Positions 1 through 8,585 of a stretch of 64,000 nucleotides of DNA are shown here, piece after piece. The DNA comes from Streptomyces carminius (GTDB lineage: Bacteria > Actinomycetota > Actinomycetes > Streptomycetales > Streptomycetaceae): assembly GCF_002794255.1 (NCBI RefSeq), contig NZ_PGGW01000060.1, forward strand, positions 186,001 to 250,000, written 5' to 3'. Below the pieces are notes generated by a model. The model was not told the origin of the DNA and did not search any database. It was given only the letters and a program-made list of their open reading frames with translations. Position numbers and translations under genes: made by a program. How positions within the stretch are numbered: position 1 is the stretch's first letter; each line of letters starts with the position of its first letter.

Positions 1-125
1 TTGAAGCCGTCCTCGAAGCCGATGACTTCGTCGTTCCGGTCGACCACGGCGCGGTGCACGACCGAACGGATCACGGCGTTCAGACCGGGGCAGTCGCCGC
101 CTGCGGTGAGGACTCCGATGCGCAT
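1..125 (-). CDS. pfkA: ATP-dependent 6-phosphofructokinase, N-terminal fragment cut by the window edge
   Basis: Only about the first 41 residues lie in the window. They begin MRIGVLTAGGDCPGLNAVIR, the nucleotide-binding start of bacterial 6-phosphofructokinases, which phosphorylate fructose 6-phosphate to fructose 1,6-bisphosphate in glycolysis. The GGDCPG(L/M)N motif is typical of the actinobacterial group. The ATG at 125 is preceded by AGGAGA at a good distance, which fixes the start. The gene diverges from pta-ackA-pyk, so upper and lower glycolysis genes flank one shared intergenic region. Identity is secure for the visible part; ATP versus pyrophosphate use cannot be settled from this fragment. 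Confidence 0.85.
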   Translation of the reverse strand, partial: MRIGVLTAGGDCPGLNAVIRSVVHRAVVDRNDEVIGFEDGF

Positions 126-424
126 GGGGATCGTTTCTCCTGCTCGCTGCTGGTTCGGGTGCGCCACGGCGATTGTTTCACGCCCTGAACACATCCCGGC
201 CGCCCGTCTCACATCTCGTTCGGTGCGCGACGTCACCGGGCCCGGCGGTAAGGTCGACGGTGGACCGGCGCCGGGCCGGAGGGCGACCGGCGCAGGACGG
301 CCGGCTCGCCTGGTGAGGACGCGTTCCGGGCCCTTCTCCGCGGCGGTTCCGGCGCGGCGGACACGGGTACGCGACCGGGGACGGCCCCCGGGCCCGGTGA
401 ACGCGAGACGTAGGGAGAACGCAC
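126..424. other. Divergent intergenic region between pfkA and pta
   Basis: This 299-bp gap has no credible gene. It must hold the promoters of pfkA (leftward) and pta (rightward). A TAAGGT hexamer near 249-254 is a possible -10 for pta but lacks a convincing -35. An imperfect inverted repeat, GTTTCA-n5-TGAAC, lies near 175-191 on the pfkA side and could be an operator. Neither site is strong enough to call alone. Confidence 0.4.
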
Positions 425-2647
425 GTGGCGCGCGGCGTGTACGTGACCGGTATCGGCCGCGGTGACGGCCGGCAGGTCGTGGAGCTGGGGGTCATGGAAC
501 TCCTGTCCCGCCGGATCGGCCGGGTCGGTGTCTTCCGCCCGCTCGCCCACGACGGCCCCGACCCCATCTACGACCTGCTGCGCAGCCGCTACCGGCTGTC
601 CCAGCCGCCGGGCACGGTGATGGGCCTGGGCTACGACGAGGCCGCCGCCGTCCTGGCCGACAAGGGCACCGACGAGCTGGTCTCCCTGCTGGTGGACCGC
701 TTCCACACCGTCGCCCGCGGCTACGAGGCCGTCCTGGTGCTGGGCACCGACTTCGCCGACACCGGCCTGCCCGCCGAGCTGGCCCTCAACGCCCGGCTGG
801 CCAACGAGTTCGGCACCCCGGTGCTGCCCGTGGTGGCCGGGGCGGGGCAGGACGAGGACTCGCTGACCGCCGAGGTCCGCAACGCCCACCACGCGTACGC
901 CTCGCTGGGCTGCGAGGTGATCGCGATGATCGCCAACCGGGTGCCCGACGCGTTCGCCCACCGGGCCGCCCGCACCCTGGGCGGTCAGCTCCCGGTGCCG
1001 GTGTACGCCCTGCCGGAGGAGCCCGCGCTGGCCGCGCCGACCGTCTCCCAGGTCGCCGAGGCCCTCGGCGCGGAGGTCCTCCAGTCGGATCCGGACGGGC
1101 TGGCCCGCGATGTGCGCGGCTTCGTCTTCGGCGGCGCCACGCTGCCGACCTTCCTGCCCGCCCTCACCGAGGGCTGTCTGGTCCTCACCCCCGGGGACCG
1201 CGCCGACCTCGTCGTCGGCGCGCTCGCCGCGCACTCCGCGGGCTCCCCGGCCATCGCCGCGGTGCTGCTCACCACCGACCGGCGGCCCGGCGAGGAGACG
1301 ATGGCGCTGGCCGCCCGGCTCTCCCCGGGCACCCCGGTGCTGGCGGTGTCCGAGGGCTCGTTCCCGACCGCGGCCCGGCTGACCACCCTGGAGGGCAGGC
1401 TCACCACGGCCACCCCGCGCAAGGCCGAGATCGCGCTGGGCCTGTTCGAGAACGAGGTGGACACCGCCCGGCTCAGCGAACGGCTCTCGGTGGCCCGCGG
1501 CGACCGGGTCACCCCGATGATGTTCGAGCACGAGCTGATCGAGCGCGCCCGTTCCGACCGCCGCCACATCGTCCTGCCGGAGGGAGCCGAGGAGCGGGTA
1601 CTGCGGGCGGCGGAGGTGCTGCTGCGGCGGGGCGTGTGCGATCTGACCCTGCTGGGCCGGGAGGGCGAGGTCCGCCGCCGCACCGCCGACCTGGGCATCG
1701 ACCTGGGGCTGCTGGGCCACGACGAGCTCCCGGAGGGACCGGGCGCCTGGGCCCGGGTGGTGGACCCGGAGACCTCGCCGCTGCGCGAGCGCTTCGCCGA
1801 GCTGTACGCCAAGCTCCGCGCCCACAAGGGCGTCACCTACGAGCTGGCCTGGGACCTGGTGTCCGACGTGACGTACTTCGGCACCCTGATGGTGCAGGAG
1901 GGACTGGCCGACGGCATGGTCTCGGGCGCGGCGCACTCCACGGCGGCGACCCTGCGGCCCGCCTTCGAGATCATCCGCACCCGGCCGGACGCCGCGATCG
2001 TCTCCTCGGTGTTCTTCATGTGCCTGGCCGAGAAGGTGCTGGTCTACGGCGACTGCGCGGTCAACCCCGACCCGGACGCCGAGCAGCTCGCCGACATCGC
2101 CGTCCAGTCGGCCACCACCGCCGCCCAGTTCGGGGTGGAGCCGAGGATCGCGCTGCTGTCGTACTCCACCGGCACCTCCGGCTCCGGGGCGGACGTGGAC
2201 AAGGTGCGGCGGGCCACCGAGCTGGTGCGGGAGCACCGCCCGGACCTGCTGGCGGAGGGGCCGATCCAGTACGACGCCGCGGTGGAGCCGTCGGTCGCGG
2301 CGACCAAGCTGCCGGACTCCAGCGTCGCCGGACGGGCCACCGTGCTGGTCTTCCCCGACCTCAACACCGGCAACAACACCTACAAGGCCGTCCAGCGCTC
2401 GGCCGGCGCCGTGGCGGTCGGACCGGTCCTGCAGGGGCTGCGCAAGCCGGTCAACGACCTCTCGCGCGGCGCCCTGGTGCCCGACATCGTCACCACCGTG
2501 GCGATCACCGCCGTCCAGGCGCAGCAGAGCCGGCGGGAACCGGGCGCACCGCCGTCGCCGCCGCCCGGTGGTCCGGAGGAGCGGCCGGGCGGAACGAGCG
2601 GGGCGGACGGAACGAGCGGGACGAGCGGGACGGCGGTGCGCCGGTGA
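425..2647 (+). CDS. pta: Phosphate acetyltransferase (long, two-domain form)
   Basis: A 740-residue protein interconverting acetyl-CoA and acetyl phosphate, the partner reaction to acetate kinase. Residues 1 to about 350 match the N-terminal P-loop-like plus DRTGG regulatory region of long Pta enzymes. The C-terminal catalytic PTA_PTB domain starts near 'TPMMFEHELIERARSD' and includes 'HIVLPEGAEERVLRAAE', 'DGMVSGAAHSTA', 'LLSYSTGTSGSG' and 'FPDLNTGNNTYKAVQR'. The N-terminal P-loop is degenerate (GIGRGDGRQ). The last 40 or so residues are a Pro/Gly/Ser/Thr tail with TSG repeats, beyond the normal family end. The start is GTG. The stop overlaps the ackA start (GTGA), so the two are translationally coupled. 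Confidence 0.93.
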   Translation: MARGVYVTGIGRGDGRQVVELGVMELLSRRIGRVGVFRPLAHDGPDPIYDLLRSRYRLSQPPGTVMGLGYDEAAAVLADKGTDELVSLLVDRFHTVARGYEAVLVLGTDFADTGLPAELALNARLANEFGTPVLPVVAGAGQDEDSLTAEVRNAHHAYASLGCEVIAMIANRVPDAFAHRAARTLGGQLPVPVYALPEEPALAAPTVSQVAEALGAEVLQSDPDGLARDVRGFVFGGATLPTFLPALTEGCLVLTPGDRADLVVGALAAHSAGSPAIAAVLLTTDRRPGEETMALAARLSPGTPVLAVSEGSFPTAARLTTLEGRLTTATPRKAEIALGLFENEVDTARLSERLSVARGDRVTPMMFEHELIERARSDRRHIVLPEGAEERVLRAAEVLLRRGVCDLTLLGREGEVRRRTADLGIDLGLLGHDELPEGPGAWARVVDPETSPLRERFAELYAKLRAHKGVTYELAWDLVSDVTYFGTLMVQEGLADGMVSGAAHSTAATLRPAFEIIRTRPDAAIVSSVFFMCLAEKVLVYGDCAVNPDPDAEQLADIAVQSATTAAQFGVEPRIALLSYSTGTSGSGADVDKVRRATELVREHRPDLLAEGPIQYDAAVEPSVAATKLPDSSVAGRATVLVFPDLNTGNNTYKAVQRSAGAVAVGPVLQGLRKPVNDLSRGALVPDIVTTVAITAVQAQQSRREPGAPPSPPPGGPEERPGGTSGADGTSGTSGTAVRR

Positions 2648-3897
2648 GAGGCACCCGGGTCCTCGTCCTGAACTCCGGCTCCTCGTCGGTGAAGTACCAG
2701 CTCCTCGACATGGCCGACCACTCCCGGCCCGCCGCCGGCATCGTCGAGCGGATCGGCGAGCGCACCTCGTACCTGCGGCACACCCCGGCCGGCGGTACGC
2801 CCCGGGAGCGCGAGGAGGCCGTCGACGGCCACGGCGCGGCGCTGGAGGCCGTCGCCGCGGAACTGGCCCGCGACGGCCTCGGCCTGGACTCCCCCGAACT
2901 GGCCGCGATCGGCCACCGCGTGGTGCACGGCGGCCGGCGGTTCACCGCGCCGACCCTGGTCGACGACGAGGTGCTGGCCGAGATCGAGCGGCTGGTGCCC
3001 GTCGCGCCGCTGCACAACCCGGCCAACCTCGCCGGTATCCGCACCGCCCTGGGACTGGCCCCGGGGCTGCCGCAGGTGGCGGTCTTCGACACCGCCTTCC
3101 ACACCACGATGCCGGAGTACGCCGCCCGGTACGCCATCGACCCCGCCGTCGCCGACGCGCACCGGGTGCGCCGCTACGGCTTCCACGGCACCTCGCACGC
3201 GTACGTCTCGCGCCGCACCGCCGAGCTGCTGGGCCGCGAGCCGTCCGAGGTGAACGTCATCGTGCTGCACCTGGGCAACGGCGCCTCGGCCTCGGCGGTG
3301 GCGGGCGGGCGGTGCGTGGACACCTCCATGGGGCTCACGCCGCTGGAGGGCCTGGTGATGGGCACCCGGTCCGGCGACATCGACCCGGCGGTGGTCTTCC
3401 ACCTGGCGCGGGTCGCCGGGATGTCGGTCGACGAGATCGACACCCTGCTGAACAAGCGCAGCGGCCTGCTGGGACTGTGCGGGGACAACGACATGCGGGA
3501 GGTCCTGCGCCGGATGGACTCCGGCGCCGGAGACGCAGGGGGCGCCGGGGACGCCGAAAGCGCCGCCTCCGCGAAGCTGGCCTTCGACGTCTACGTCCAC
3601 CGACTGCGCAAGTACATCGGCGCCTACTTCGCCGTGCTCGGCCGGGTGGACGCGGTCGCCTTCACCGCCGGGGTCGGGGAGAACGCCGCCCCGGTGCGCC
3701 GGGCCGCCGTCGCCGGGCTGGAGGGGCTGGGCCCGGTGGTGGACCCGGAGCTGAACGAGGCGCGCGGCGGCGGACCGCGGCTGATCTCCCCGGCGTCCGC
3801 GCGGGTCGCGGTGGCCGTGGTCCCGACGGACGAGGAGCTGGAGATCGCCACCCAGACGTATGCGCTGGTCACCGGCGCCACAGCAAGACCGGGGTGA
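2644..3897 (+). CDS. ackA: Acetate kinase
   Basis: A 417-residue cytoplasmic kinase converting acetyl phosphate and ADP to acetate and ATP (reversible). Family signatures are plain: the N-terminal VLVLNSGSSSVKYQL phosphate-binding strand, 'AIGHRVVHGG', 'VAVFDTAFH', 'RYGFHGTSHAYVS', 'HLGNGASASAV' and the late 'TAGVGENA'. The GTG start at 2644 lies inside the pta stop (GTGA overlap), giving the usual pta-ackA coupling. A short Gly/Ala insertion, 'SGAGDAGGAGDAESA', occurs about 300 residues in, in a surface loop. The next gene, pyk, begins 54 bp downstream in the same direction, so read-through into a three-gene unit is plausible. Confidence 0.95.
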   Translation: MRGTRVLVLNSGSSSVKYQLLDMADHSRPAAGIVERIGERTSYLRHTPAGGTPREREEAVDGHGAALEAVAAELARDGLGLDSPELAAIGHRVVHGGRRFTAPTLVDDEVLAEIERLVPVAPLHNPANLAGIRTALGLAPGLPQVAVFDTAFHTTMPEYAARYAIDPAVADAHRVRRYGFHGTSHAYVSRRTAELLGREPSEVNVIVLHLGNGASASAVAGGRCVDTSMGLTPLEGLVMGTRSGDIDPAVVFHLARVAGMSVDEIDTLLNKRSGLLGLCGDNDMREVLRRMDSGAGDAGGAGDAESAASAKLAFDVYVHRLRKYIGAYFAVLGRVDAVAFTAGVGENAAPVRRAAVAGLEGLGPVVDPELNEARGGGPRLISPASARVAVAVVPTDEELEIATQTYALVTGATARPG

Positions 3898-3951
3898 TCC
3901 GGCTCACCCCCTGGAACGTTCCGCCACTGAACAAAAGATAGGATCGCCCTC

Positions 3952-5379
3952 ATGCGCCGTTCCAAAATCGTCTGCACCCTGGGTCCCGCCGTGGACTCCT
4001 ACGAGCAGCTCAAAACGCTGATCGAAGCCGGCATGAACGTGGCCCGCTTCAACATGAGCCACGGAAGCCACCCGGAGCACGAGGAGCGGTACCACCGACT
4101 CCGCAAGGCCGCCCAGGAGACCGGACGGGCGATCGGCGTCCTCGCCGACCTCCAGGGCCCCAAGATCCGCCTGGAGACCTTCGCCGACGGGCCGGTGGAG
4201 CTGGTCCGCGGGGACGAGTTCACCATCACCACCGAGGACGTCCCCGGCGACCGGACCATCTGCGGCACCACCTACAAGGGGCTGCCCGCCGACGTCTCCA
4301 AGGGCGAGGCGATCCTGATCAACGACGGCAACGTCGCCCTCCAGGTCATCGACGTGGAGGGGCCGCGGGTGCGCTGCATCGTCATCGAGGGCGGGGTGAT
4401 CTCCGACCACAAGGGCATCAACCTGCCCGGTGTGGCGGTCAACGTCCCGGCCCTGTCGGAGAAGGACGTCGAGGACCTGAAGTTCGCGCTGGAGCTGGGC
4501 TGCGACATGGTGGCGCTGTCCTTCGTCCGGGACGCCGCCGACGTCCGCGACGTGCACCGGGTGATGGACGAGGTCGGCCGCCGGGTGCCGGTGATCGCCA
4601 AGGTGGAGAAGCCGCAGGCCGTCGAGAACATGGAGGCCGTCGTCCTCGCGTTCGACGGTGTGATGGTCGCCCGCGGCGACCTGGCGGTGGAGTACCCGCT
4701 GGAGAAGGTCCCGATGGTGCAGAAGCGGCTCATCGAGATGTGCCGCCGCAACGCCAAGCCGGTGATCGTGGCGACCCAGATGATGGAGTCGATGATCACC
4801 AACTCCCGGCCCACCCGCGCGGAGGCCTCCGACGTGGCCAACGCGATCCTGGACGGCGCGGACGCGGTGATGCTCTCGGCGGAGTCCTCGGTCGGCCAGT
4901 ACCCGATCGAGACCGTCAAGACGATGTCGAAGATCGTCCAGGCCGCCGAGGAGGAGCTGCTCTCCCGCGGTCTCCAGCCGCTGGTGCACGGCAAGAAGCC
5001 GCGCACCCAGGGCGGTTCGGTGGCCCGCGCGGCGTGCGAGATGGCGGACTTCCTCAACGGCAAGGCGCTGATCGCCTTCACCAAGTCCGGCGACACCGCC
5101 CGGCGGCTGTCCCGCTACCGGGCCGCCCAGCCGATCCTGGCCTTCACCACCGAGCCCTCCATCGCCTGCCAGCTCGCGCTCAGCTGGGGCGTGGAGACCT
5201 TCGTGGTGCCGCACGTCAACCACACCGACGAGATGGTGGACCTGGTCGACGCCGAGCTGCTCAAGCTCCAGCGGTACAACCCCGGTGACACCATGATCGT
5301 GACGGCCGGCTCGCCGCCCGGTGTCCCCGGCACCACCAACATGGTGCTGGTGCACCATCTGGGCAACGAGGAGCGCTGA
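3952..5379 (+). CDS. pyk: Pyruvate kinase
   Basis: A 475-residue glycolytic enzyme transferring phosphate from phosphoenolpyruvate to ADP. It has the family's order of motifs: MRRSKIVCTLGPAVDS at the N-terminus, 'ARFNMSHGSHPEH', the 'LQGPKIR' loop, the B-domain, the active-site 'VIAKVEKPQAVENM', 'VMVARGDLAVE', 'PVIVATQMMESMI' and 'PTRAEASDVANAILDGADAVMLS'. The C-terminal allosteric domain is complete. Length is standard. It lies downstream of pta-ackA, placing pyruvate production and acetyl-phosphate metabolism together. A strong hairpin terminator follows at 5406-5450. Streptomyces often carry two pyruvate kinases; which paralogue this is cannot be told from this window. Confidence 0.95.
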   Translation: MRRSKIVCTLGPAVDSYEQLKTLIEAGMNVARFNMSHGSHPEHEERYHRLRKAAQETGRAIGVLADLQGPKIRLETFADGPVELVRGDEFTITTEDVPGDRTICGTTYKGLPADVSKGEAILINDGNVALQVIDVEGPRVRCIVIEGGVISDHKGINLPGVAVNVPALSEKDVEDLKFALELGCDMVALSFVRDAADVRDVHRVMDEVGRRVPVIAKVEKPQAVENMEAVVLAFDGVMVARGDLAVEYPLEKVPMVQKRLIEMCRRNAKPVIVATQMMESMITNSRPTRAEASDVANAILDGADAVMLSAESSVGQYPIETVKTMSKIVQAAEEELLSRGLQPLVHGKKPRTQGGSVARAACEMADFLNGKALIAFTKSGDTARRLSRYRAAQPILAFTTEPSIACQLALSWGVETFVVPHVNHTDEMVDLVDAELLKLQRYNPGDTMIVTAGSPPGVPGTTNMVLVHHLGNEER

Positions 5380-5405
5380 CGGCGGTCCCGTGCGGGCACG
5401 GGAAC

Positions 5406-5450
5406 GGCGGCGGCCCGCGTACCACCTTCCCCGGTACGCGGGCCGCCGCC
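5406..5450. terminator. Bidirectional hairpin terminator between pyk and the convergent gene
   Basis: Perfect 18-bp arms (5406-5423 and 5433-5450) close a 9-nt loop, ACCTTCCCC. The hairpin lies 26 bp after the pyk stop and 29 bp from the stop of the leftward gene, so it can serve both strands. There is no U-tract, as is usual for Streptomyces. Confidence 0.75.
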
Positions 5451-5478
5451 GTCGTTCCGCCGGTCCGCCGGCGCCCGG

Positions 5479-6864
5479 TCAGCCCTCGTTGTACAGGTGC
5501 ATGCCCGGGATGTGCAGGGTGCCGCCGAACTGGCCGGCCTGTGTCACCGACACCTCGGTGAAGAACACCTCGGGGACGTTCAGCGGCGGCGGGGACTCGG
5601 GGCTGAAGGTGATCGGGATCAGGCCGAACAGCTTGCCCTTCAGCTCCTCGGTGTACATGGTCACCGTGCCGTCGCGGATGGTGGACGTGCTCCCCCTGGC
5701 CGCCTGGACGTGTCCGGCGGTGCCGCCGGGGCCCTCGACGATCTGGTGCAGGTCCCGGATGTCGACCGCGGAGGCGGTGAACTTCAGGACGTTCTTGATC
5801 TTGCCGCCGTAGGTGCGGACCTTGACGATGCCGTGGTAGTCGAGTCCGTGCAGCGTCAGGAGACTGGTCTCCAGCCGCCACGGCGCGTCGGGCAGCAGGG
5901 CCTCGGTCGGCTCCTCCTCGGCGTCCGCCAGTGCCCGGGCGTCGTAGGTGGGGCAGGGGAAGGGCTCCTTGCCGGAGGCGTCCTCGCCGGTCTCCCCGGC
6001 GTCCTCGGCCTTCTCGGCGTCCCCTGCGGCCTTCTCGCCCGCCTCCGCGTCTCCGGCCTTCCCGACGGCGTCCTCCGCGGTCTCCTTGGCGGTCCCCTTG
6101 TCGTCTCCGGCCGCCTTCCGCGTCTTCTCGGCGGCCTCCTCCAGTTCCTCACCGGCCTTCTCGGCGGCCTCCTTCACCGGGGTGTCGGAGGTACCGGTGG
6201 ACGGCTCCGGCGAGCCGGACGAGGCGGTCCCGGTCTCCGGGGTCTCCTGCCGCTCGCTCCGGTCGTCCGGAGTGAGCAGGTCCTCGAGGGCGTCACCCAG
6301 CCCCAGGGGGTCCAGCGGGTTCCGCTCCTGTTCCTCCTCGGCCGCCTCCGCGGCCCCGGACGGTTCCGTGGCGGGCTCCGGCGCGGTGGTGCCGGTCTCC
6401 GGTGCGCGCCTGCGCGCGTCCCCGTCCCCGTCCCCGGAGCCGTCCTCGCCGGTTCCGGCGGCCGGGGACTCCTGCGGCGCGGGGATCTTCCCGGGCTCCG
6501 GCTCCGCGGCCTGTTCGGTCCGCTCCGCCTTCTCCCGGTCCTTCTCCCGCTTCTTGTCCTTCTCCTGCTCCGCCTCCTTGTCGGGCGCGGACACGCACGG
6601 CCCGTCCTGGAAGGGGTTCTTCGGCAGCGGCTTGGCACCGGCGAGCTGCGGGGTGAGGCCCATGCCCATGAGCACGGCGGTGGGCATGGCCGCCAGGGCC
6701 ACCGCCTTGCCCGCGGGGACGTGCAGCCGGGTCAGCAGCGGCTTCCTCGGCGCGGCGTGCCGCGGTCCGGTCCTCGTGCGCCGGGGGGCCCCGGCGTCGG
6801 CGGCGCCTTCCCCGTCTCCCCGGTCTCCCCGGCGGCCGTCCCGGCGCGCCTCGTCAGGTGTCAC
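5479..6864 (-). CDS. Acidic, repetitive membrane-anchored or secreted protein of unknown function
   Basis: A 461-residue protein I do not recognise by function. A basic N-terminus (1-45) leads into one hydrophobic stretch near 50-75 (AVALAAMPTAVLMGMG), an uncleaved anchor or signal. Then come about 250 residues of Glu/Lys/Ala/Pro-rich, probably disordered or helical sequence with many 'EKAE', 'AEKA' and 'GDAE' steps. The last 150 or so residues look folded and beta-rich (from 'RLETSLLTLHGLDYHG' to 'HIPGMHLYNEG'). The GTG start at 6864 overlaps the DUF6114 gene end by 11 bp, so it is translated from that operon. A single Cys in 'DGPC' and another in 'FPCPTY' flank the acidic region and could pair outside the cell. 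Confidence 0.75.
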   Translation of the reverse strand: MTPDEARRDGRRGDRGDGEGAADAGAPRRTRTGPRHAAPRKPLLTRLHVPAGKAVALAAMPTAVLMGMGLTPQLAGAKPLPKNPFQDGPCVSAPDKEAEQEKDKKREKDREKAERTEQAAEPEPGKIPAPQESPAAGTGEDGSGDGDGDARRRAPETGTTAPEPATEPSGAAEAAEEEQERNPLDPLGLGDALEDLLTPDDRSERQETPETGTASSGSPEPSTGTSDTPVKEAAEKAGEELEEAAEKTRKAAGDDKGTAKETAEDAVGKAGDAEAGEKAAGDAEKAEDAGETGEDASGKEPFPCPTYDARALADAEEEPTEALLPDAPWRLETSLLTLHGLDYHGIVKVRTYGGKIKNVLKFTASAVDIRDLHQIVEGPGGTAGHVQAARGSTSTIRDGTVTMYTEELKGKLFGLIPITFSPESPPPLNVPEVFFTEVSVTQAGQFGGTLHIPGMHLYNEG

Positions 6865-7357
6865 GGTGCCCCCCGTTCTGTCCGTTCTCGGCTCCGGCCG
6901 GGGCCGGGTCCGGGCCGGGGTAGGTGTCCGGGCCGGCCGTCCCGCCGGCCGGGGACCGCCCCTCCTTGACGGGCACCCAGGAGAGGCCCATGGCCCCGCC
7001 GACCAGGGTCAGCAGGAAACCGACGAAGAAACCCCCGAGATTGGAGACCACCAGGGAGACCAGACCCAGCAGGATGGCGGCGACCCCGGCGAAGACCCGG
7101 GAGTGCGGCTGGAACCACATGGTCAGGCCCAGCACGATCAGCAGCACTCCGATGATCAGCGATCCGGAGCCCGTGGTGGTGGCCAGCCGGAAGGACAGCT
7201 GGTCCAGGCTGGGGTCGGCGTACGGGATGTAGATGATGGGTATGCCACCCAGCAGCGTCAGCAGTCCCGCCCAGAAGGGGCGCTGCCAGCGCCACATGCG
7301 GAACGACTGCCGCCAGCGGCTGATGCGTTCACGCGCTCCCGGCGACTCGGCACTCAT
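6854..7357 (-). CDS. DUF6114-family integral membrane protein
   Basis: A 167-residue membrane protein resembling the DUF6114 family, known mainly from Streptomyces and relatives, function unknown. A cytoplasmic 'RISRWRQSFRMWRWQRPF' lead precedes about four transmembrane segments at roughly 27-46, 64-82, 88-106 and 108-128. A Pro/Gly-rich tail ends the protein. It sits between the DUF6230 gene (104 bp upstream) and the acidic protein gene (11-bp overlap downstream), all leftward, suggesting one operon. The pairing of a DUF6230 secreted protein with a DUF6114 membrane protein recurs in Streptomyces genomes (recollection), so a shared envelope role is likely, but no reaction is known to me. Confidence 0.8.
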   Translation of the reverse strand: MSAESPGARERISRWRQSFRMWRWQRPFWAGLLTLLGGIPIIYIPYADPSLDQLSFRLATTTGSGSLIIGVLLIVLGLTMWFQPHSRVFAGVAAILLGLVSLVVSNLGGFFVGFLLTLVGGAMGLSWVPVKEGRSPAGGTAGPDTYPGPDPAPAGAENGQNGGHRDT

Positions 7358-7461
7358 CGAAAACAGCTCCCTCGGGCTGAACTGTCACAAAGATCAATGG
7401 CACTGCGGGGAGCCGGGGGACCGAGCGGTGCGCGATCCCCCGCCTCCCGGCGTTCAACGCG

Positions 7462-8082
7462 TCAGAAGCACTCGGCGCTCTTGCCCGGGGAGACCTTCAT
7501 CGAAAGGCCGGAGAGCTTGAAGGTGCCGGCGCTGGTGGCCCAGGACGTCTGCTCGACATCGGTGAGCAGAGCCGACCTGGCCTCCTGGGCGAAGGAGCCC
7601 GGATGCGCGTTGTCACCGGCCTTGATGCCGGGACCCTGCTTCGAGTCGCCCGCCGCGATACCGATGTTGATGTCCTCGAACGTGGCATCGGCATCGAGCT
7701 GCTCAAGGTCGATGTAGAGGTTCTCCGCCAGGACGGTCTTGTCGCCGTTGCCCGCGTCCAGCCTCAGCGTGACATCACCGATGCCGGGCACGGCCATGGT
7801 GACGGACTGGCACAGCCCCTTGAGCTCGGCGGTGTTGAACGCGGACACGGCGACGGGGATCTTCTTGCCGCCGTGCTGGACGTCGAACGCGCCGTACTGA
7901 ATGAATCCCTTGCCGTCCAGCTTCTTGACCGAGACCTTCGCCTGCTGGCCGGAGATGCTGAACGACGCGGCGAGCACACCCTGTGCGAGGGCGACCCCGA
8001 CCGCTGCCGTGGCGGCAACGCTCGGGACCATGACAACGGCGAACCGCTTCCATCTGGTCCCGCCACGAGCCACAGACTCCAT
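7462..8082 (-). CDS. DUF6230-family secreted protein
   Basis: A 206-residue exported protein. The ATG at 8082 is preceded by a near-perfect Shine-Dalgarno AAGGAGGAAA, which decides the start. Residues 9-36 form a signal anchor or Sec signal (KRFAVVMVPSVAATAAVGVA). The rest resembles the DUF6230 family: a beta-rich domain with 'QYGAFDVQHGGKKIPVAV', 'TLRLDAGNGDKTVLAENLY' and a C-terminal Cys in 'KSAECF'. A second Cys ('GLCQSV') could pair with it. No catalytic motif is visible. It is the first gene of a leftward operon with DUF6114 and the acidic protein, with operator-like repeats about 360-500 bp upstream. Function is unknown. Confidence 0.82.
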   Translation of the reverse strand: MESVARGGTRWKRFAVVMVPSVAATAAVGVALAQGVLAASFSISGQQAKVSVKKLDGKGFIQYGAFDVQHGGKKIPVAVSAFNTAELKGLCQSVTMAVPGIGDVTLRLDAGNGDKTVLAENLYIDLEQLDADATFEDINIGIAAGDSKQGPGIKAGDNAHPGSFAQEARSALLTDVEQTSWATSAGTFKLSGLSMKVSPGKSAECF

Positions 8083-8440
8083 GACTTTCCTCCTTCTCGG
8101 ACGTACATCTCCGGCCCGGGCGTGGCCCGGACGGGATGGGAGAAGTGCTACGCCCTCGGGAGGGGAAGCGCCGTTCCGCGGACGGGTGGGTCTCCCCAAG
8201 CCTCCGAAGCACCGGCGATCACCCCCGAGCGACAACCACGTGACCGCGCTCTCGCGCGGTCTGCCGGACAGGCTCCGCCTCGCGGCGGAGACCCCCCTGT
8301 CCACGGCCAGCGCCGAGGCGCCGGCCCACCCGGTGGGGACCCGTCGCCCGCCGGTGCCCGGGCGTGTTGCGCCGGGGCTGCGGGAGACGGACCGAGCGTG
8401 GCCGATCGTGCTCCATGAGACGCCTTGACACAAGGGGTGT

Positions 8441-8458
8441 CGTTACTTGCGAGTAACG
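8441..8458. promoter_or_regulatory. Operator-like inverted repeat upstream of the DUF6230 operon
   Basis: CGTTACTTGCGAGTAACG has 7-bp arms (CGTTACT/AGTAACG) and a 4-bp spacer. Its inner edge is 8 bp upstream of the candidate -35 at 8433-8428, an activator-like or repressor-adjacent position. A related site lies at 8573-8585 and a longer one in front of icmA. The binding protein is unknown; the symmetry suits a TetR or MarR dimer. Confidence 0.5.
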
Positions 8459-8572
8459 AGAGGACGACGGGAGTGCTGCCCGGGGCGGCGAAACGGACAC
8501 GGAGGGTCGCGGGGCGACCCGCCCGGAATACGGACACAGCCGGAGCAAAGCGGAGAGAAGCACAGGGTGGGC

Positions 8573-8585
8573 TTACTGCAAGTAA
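8573..8585. promoter_or_regulatory. Second TTACT-n3-AGTAA inverted repeat
   Basis: TTACTGCAAGTAA has 5-bp arms and a 3-bp spacer, against 4 in the 8441 copy. It touches the left foot of the long hairpin at 8584-8630, so protein binding and hairpin formation could interfere with each other. Confidence 0.4.

Noticed and set aside
170..195. Possible Rex-like repeat near pfkA
   Set aside because: Half-sites face the wrong way compared with the Rex consensus (TTGTGAA-n4-TTCACAA) and match poorly.
233..2236. Leftward 667-codon open frame opposite pta
   Set aside because: It has His/Val/Gly-rich composition typical of antisense frames in high-G+C DNA, and pta itself is unmistakable.
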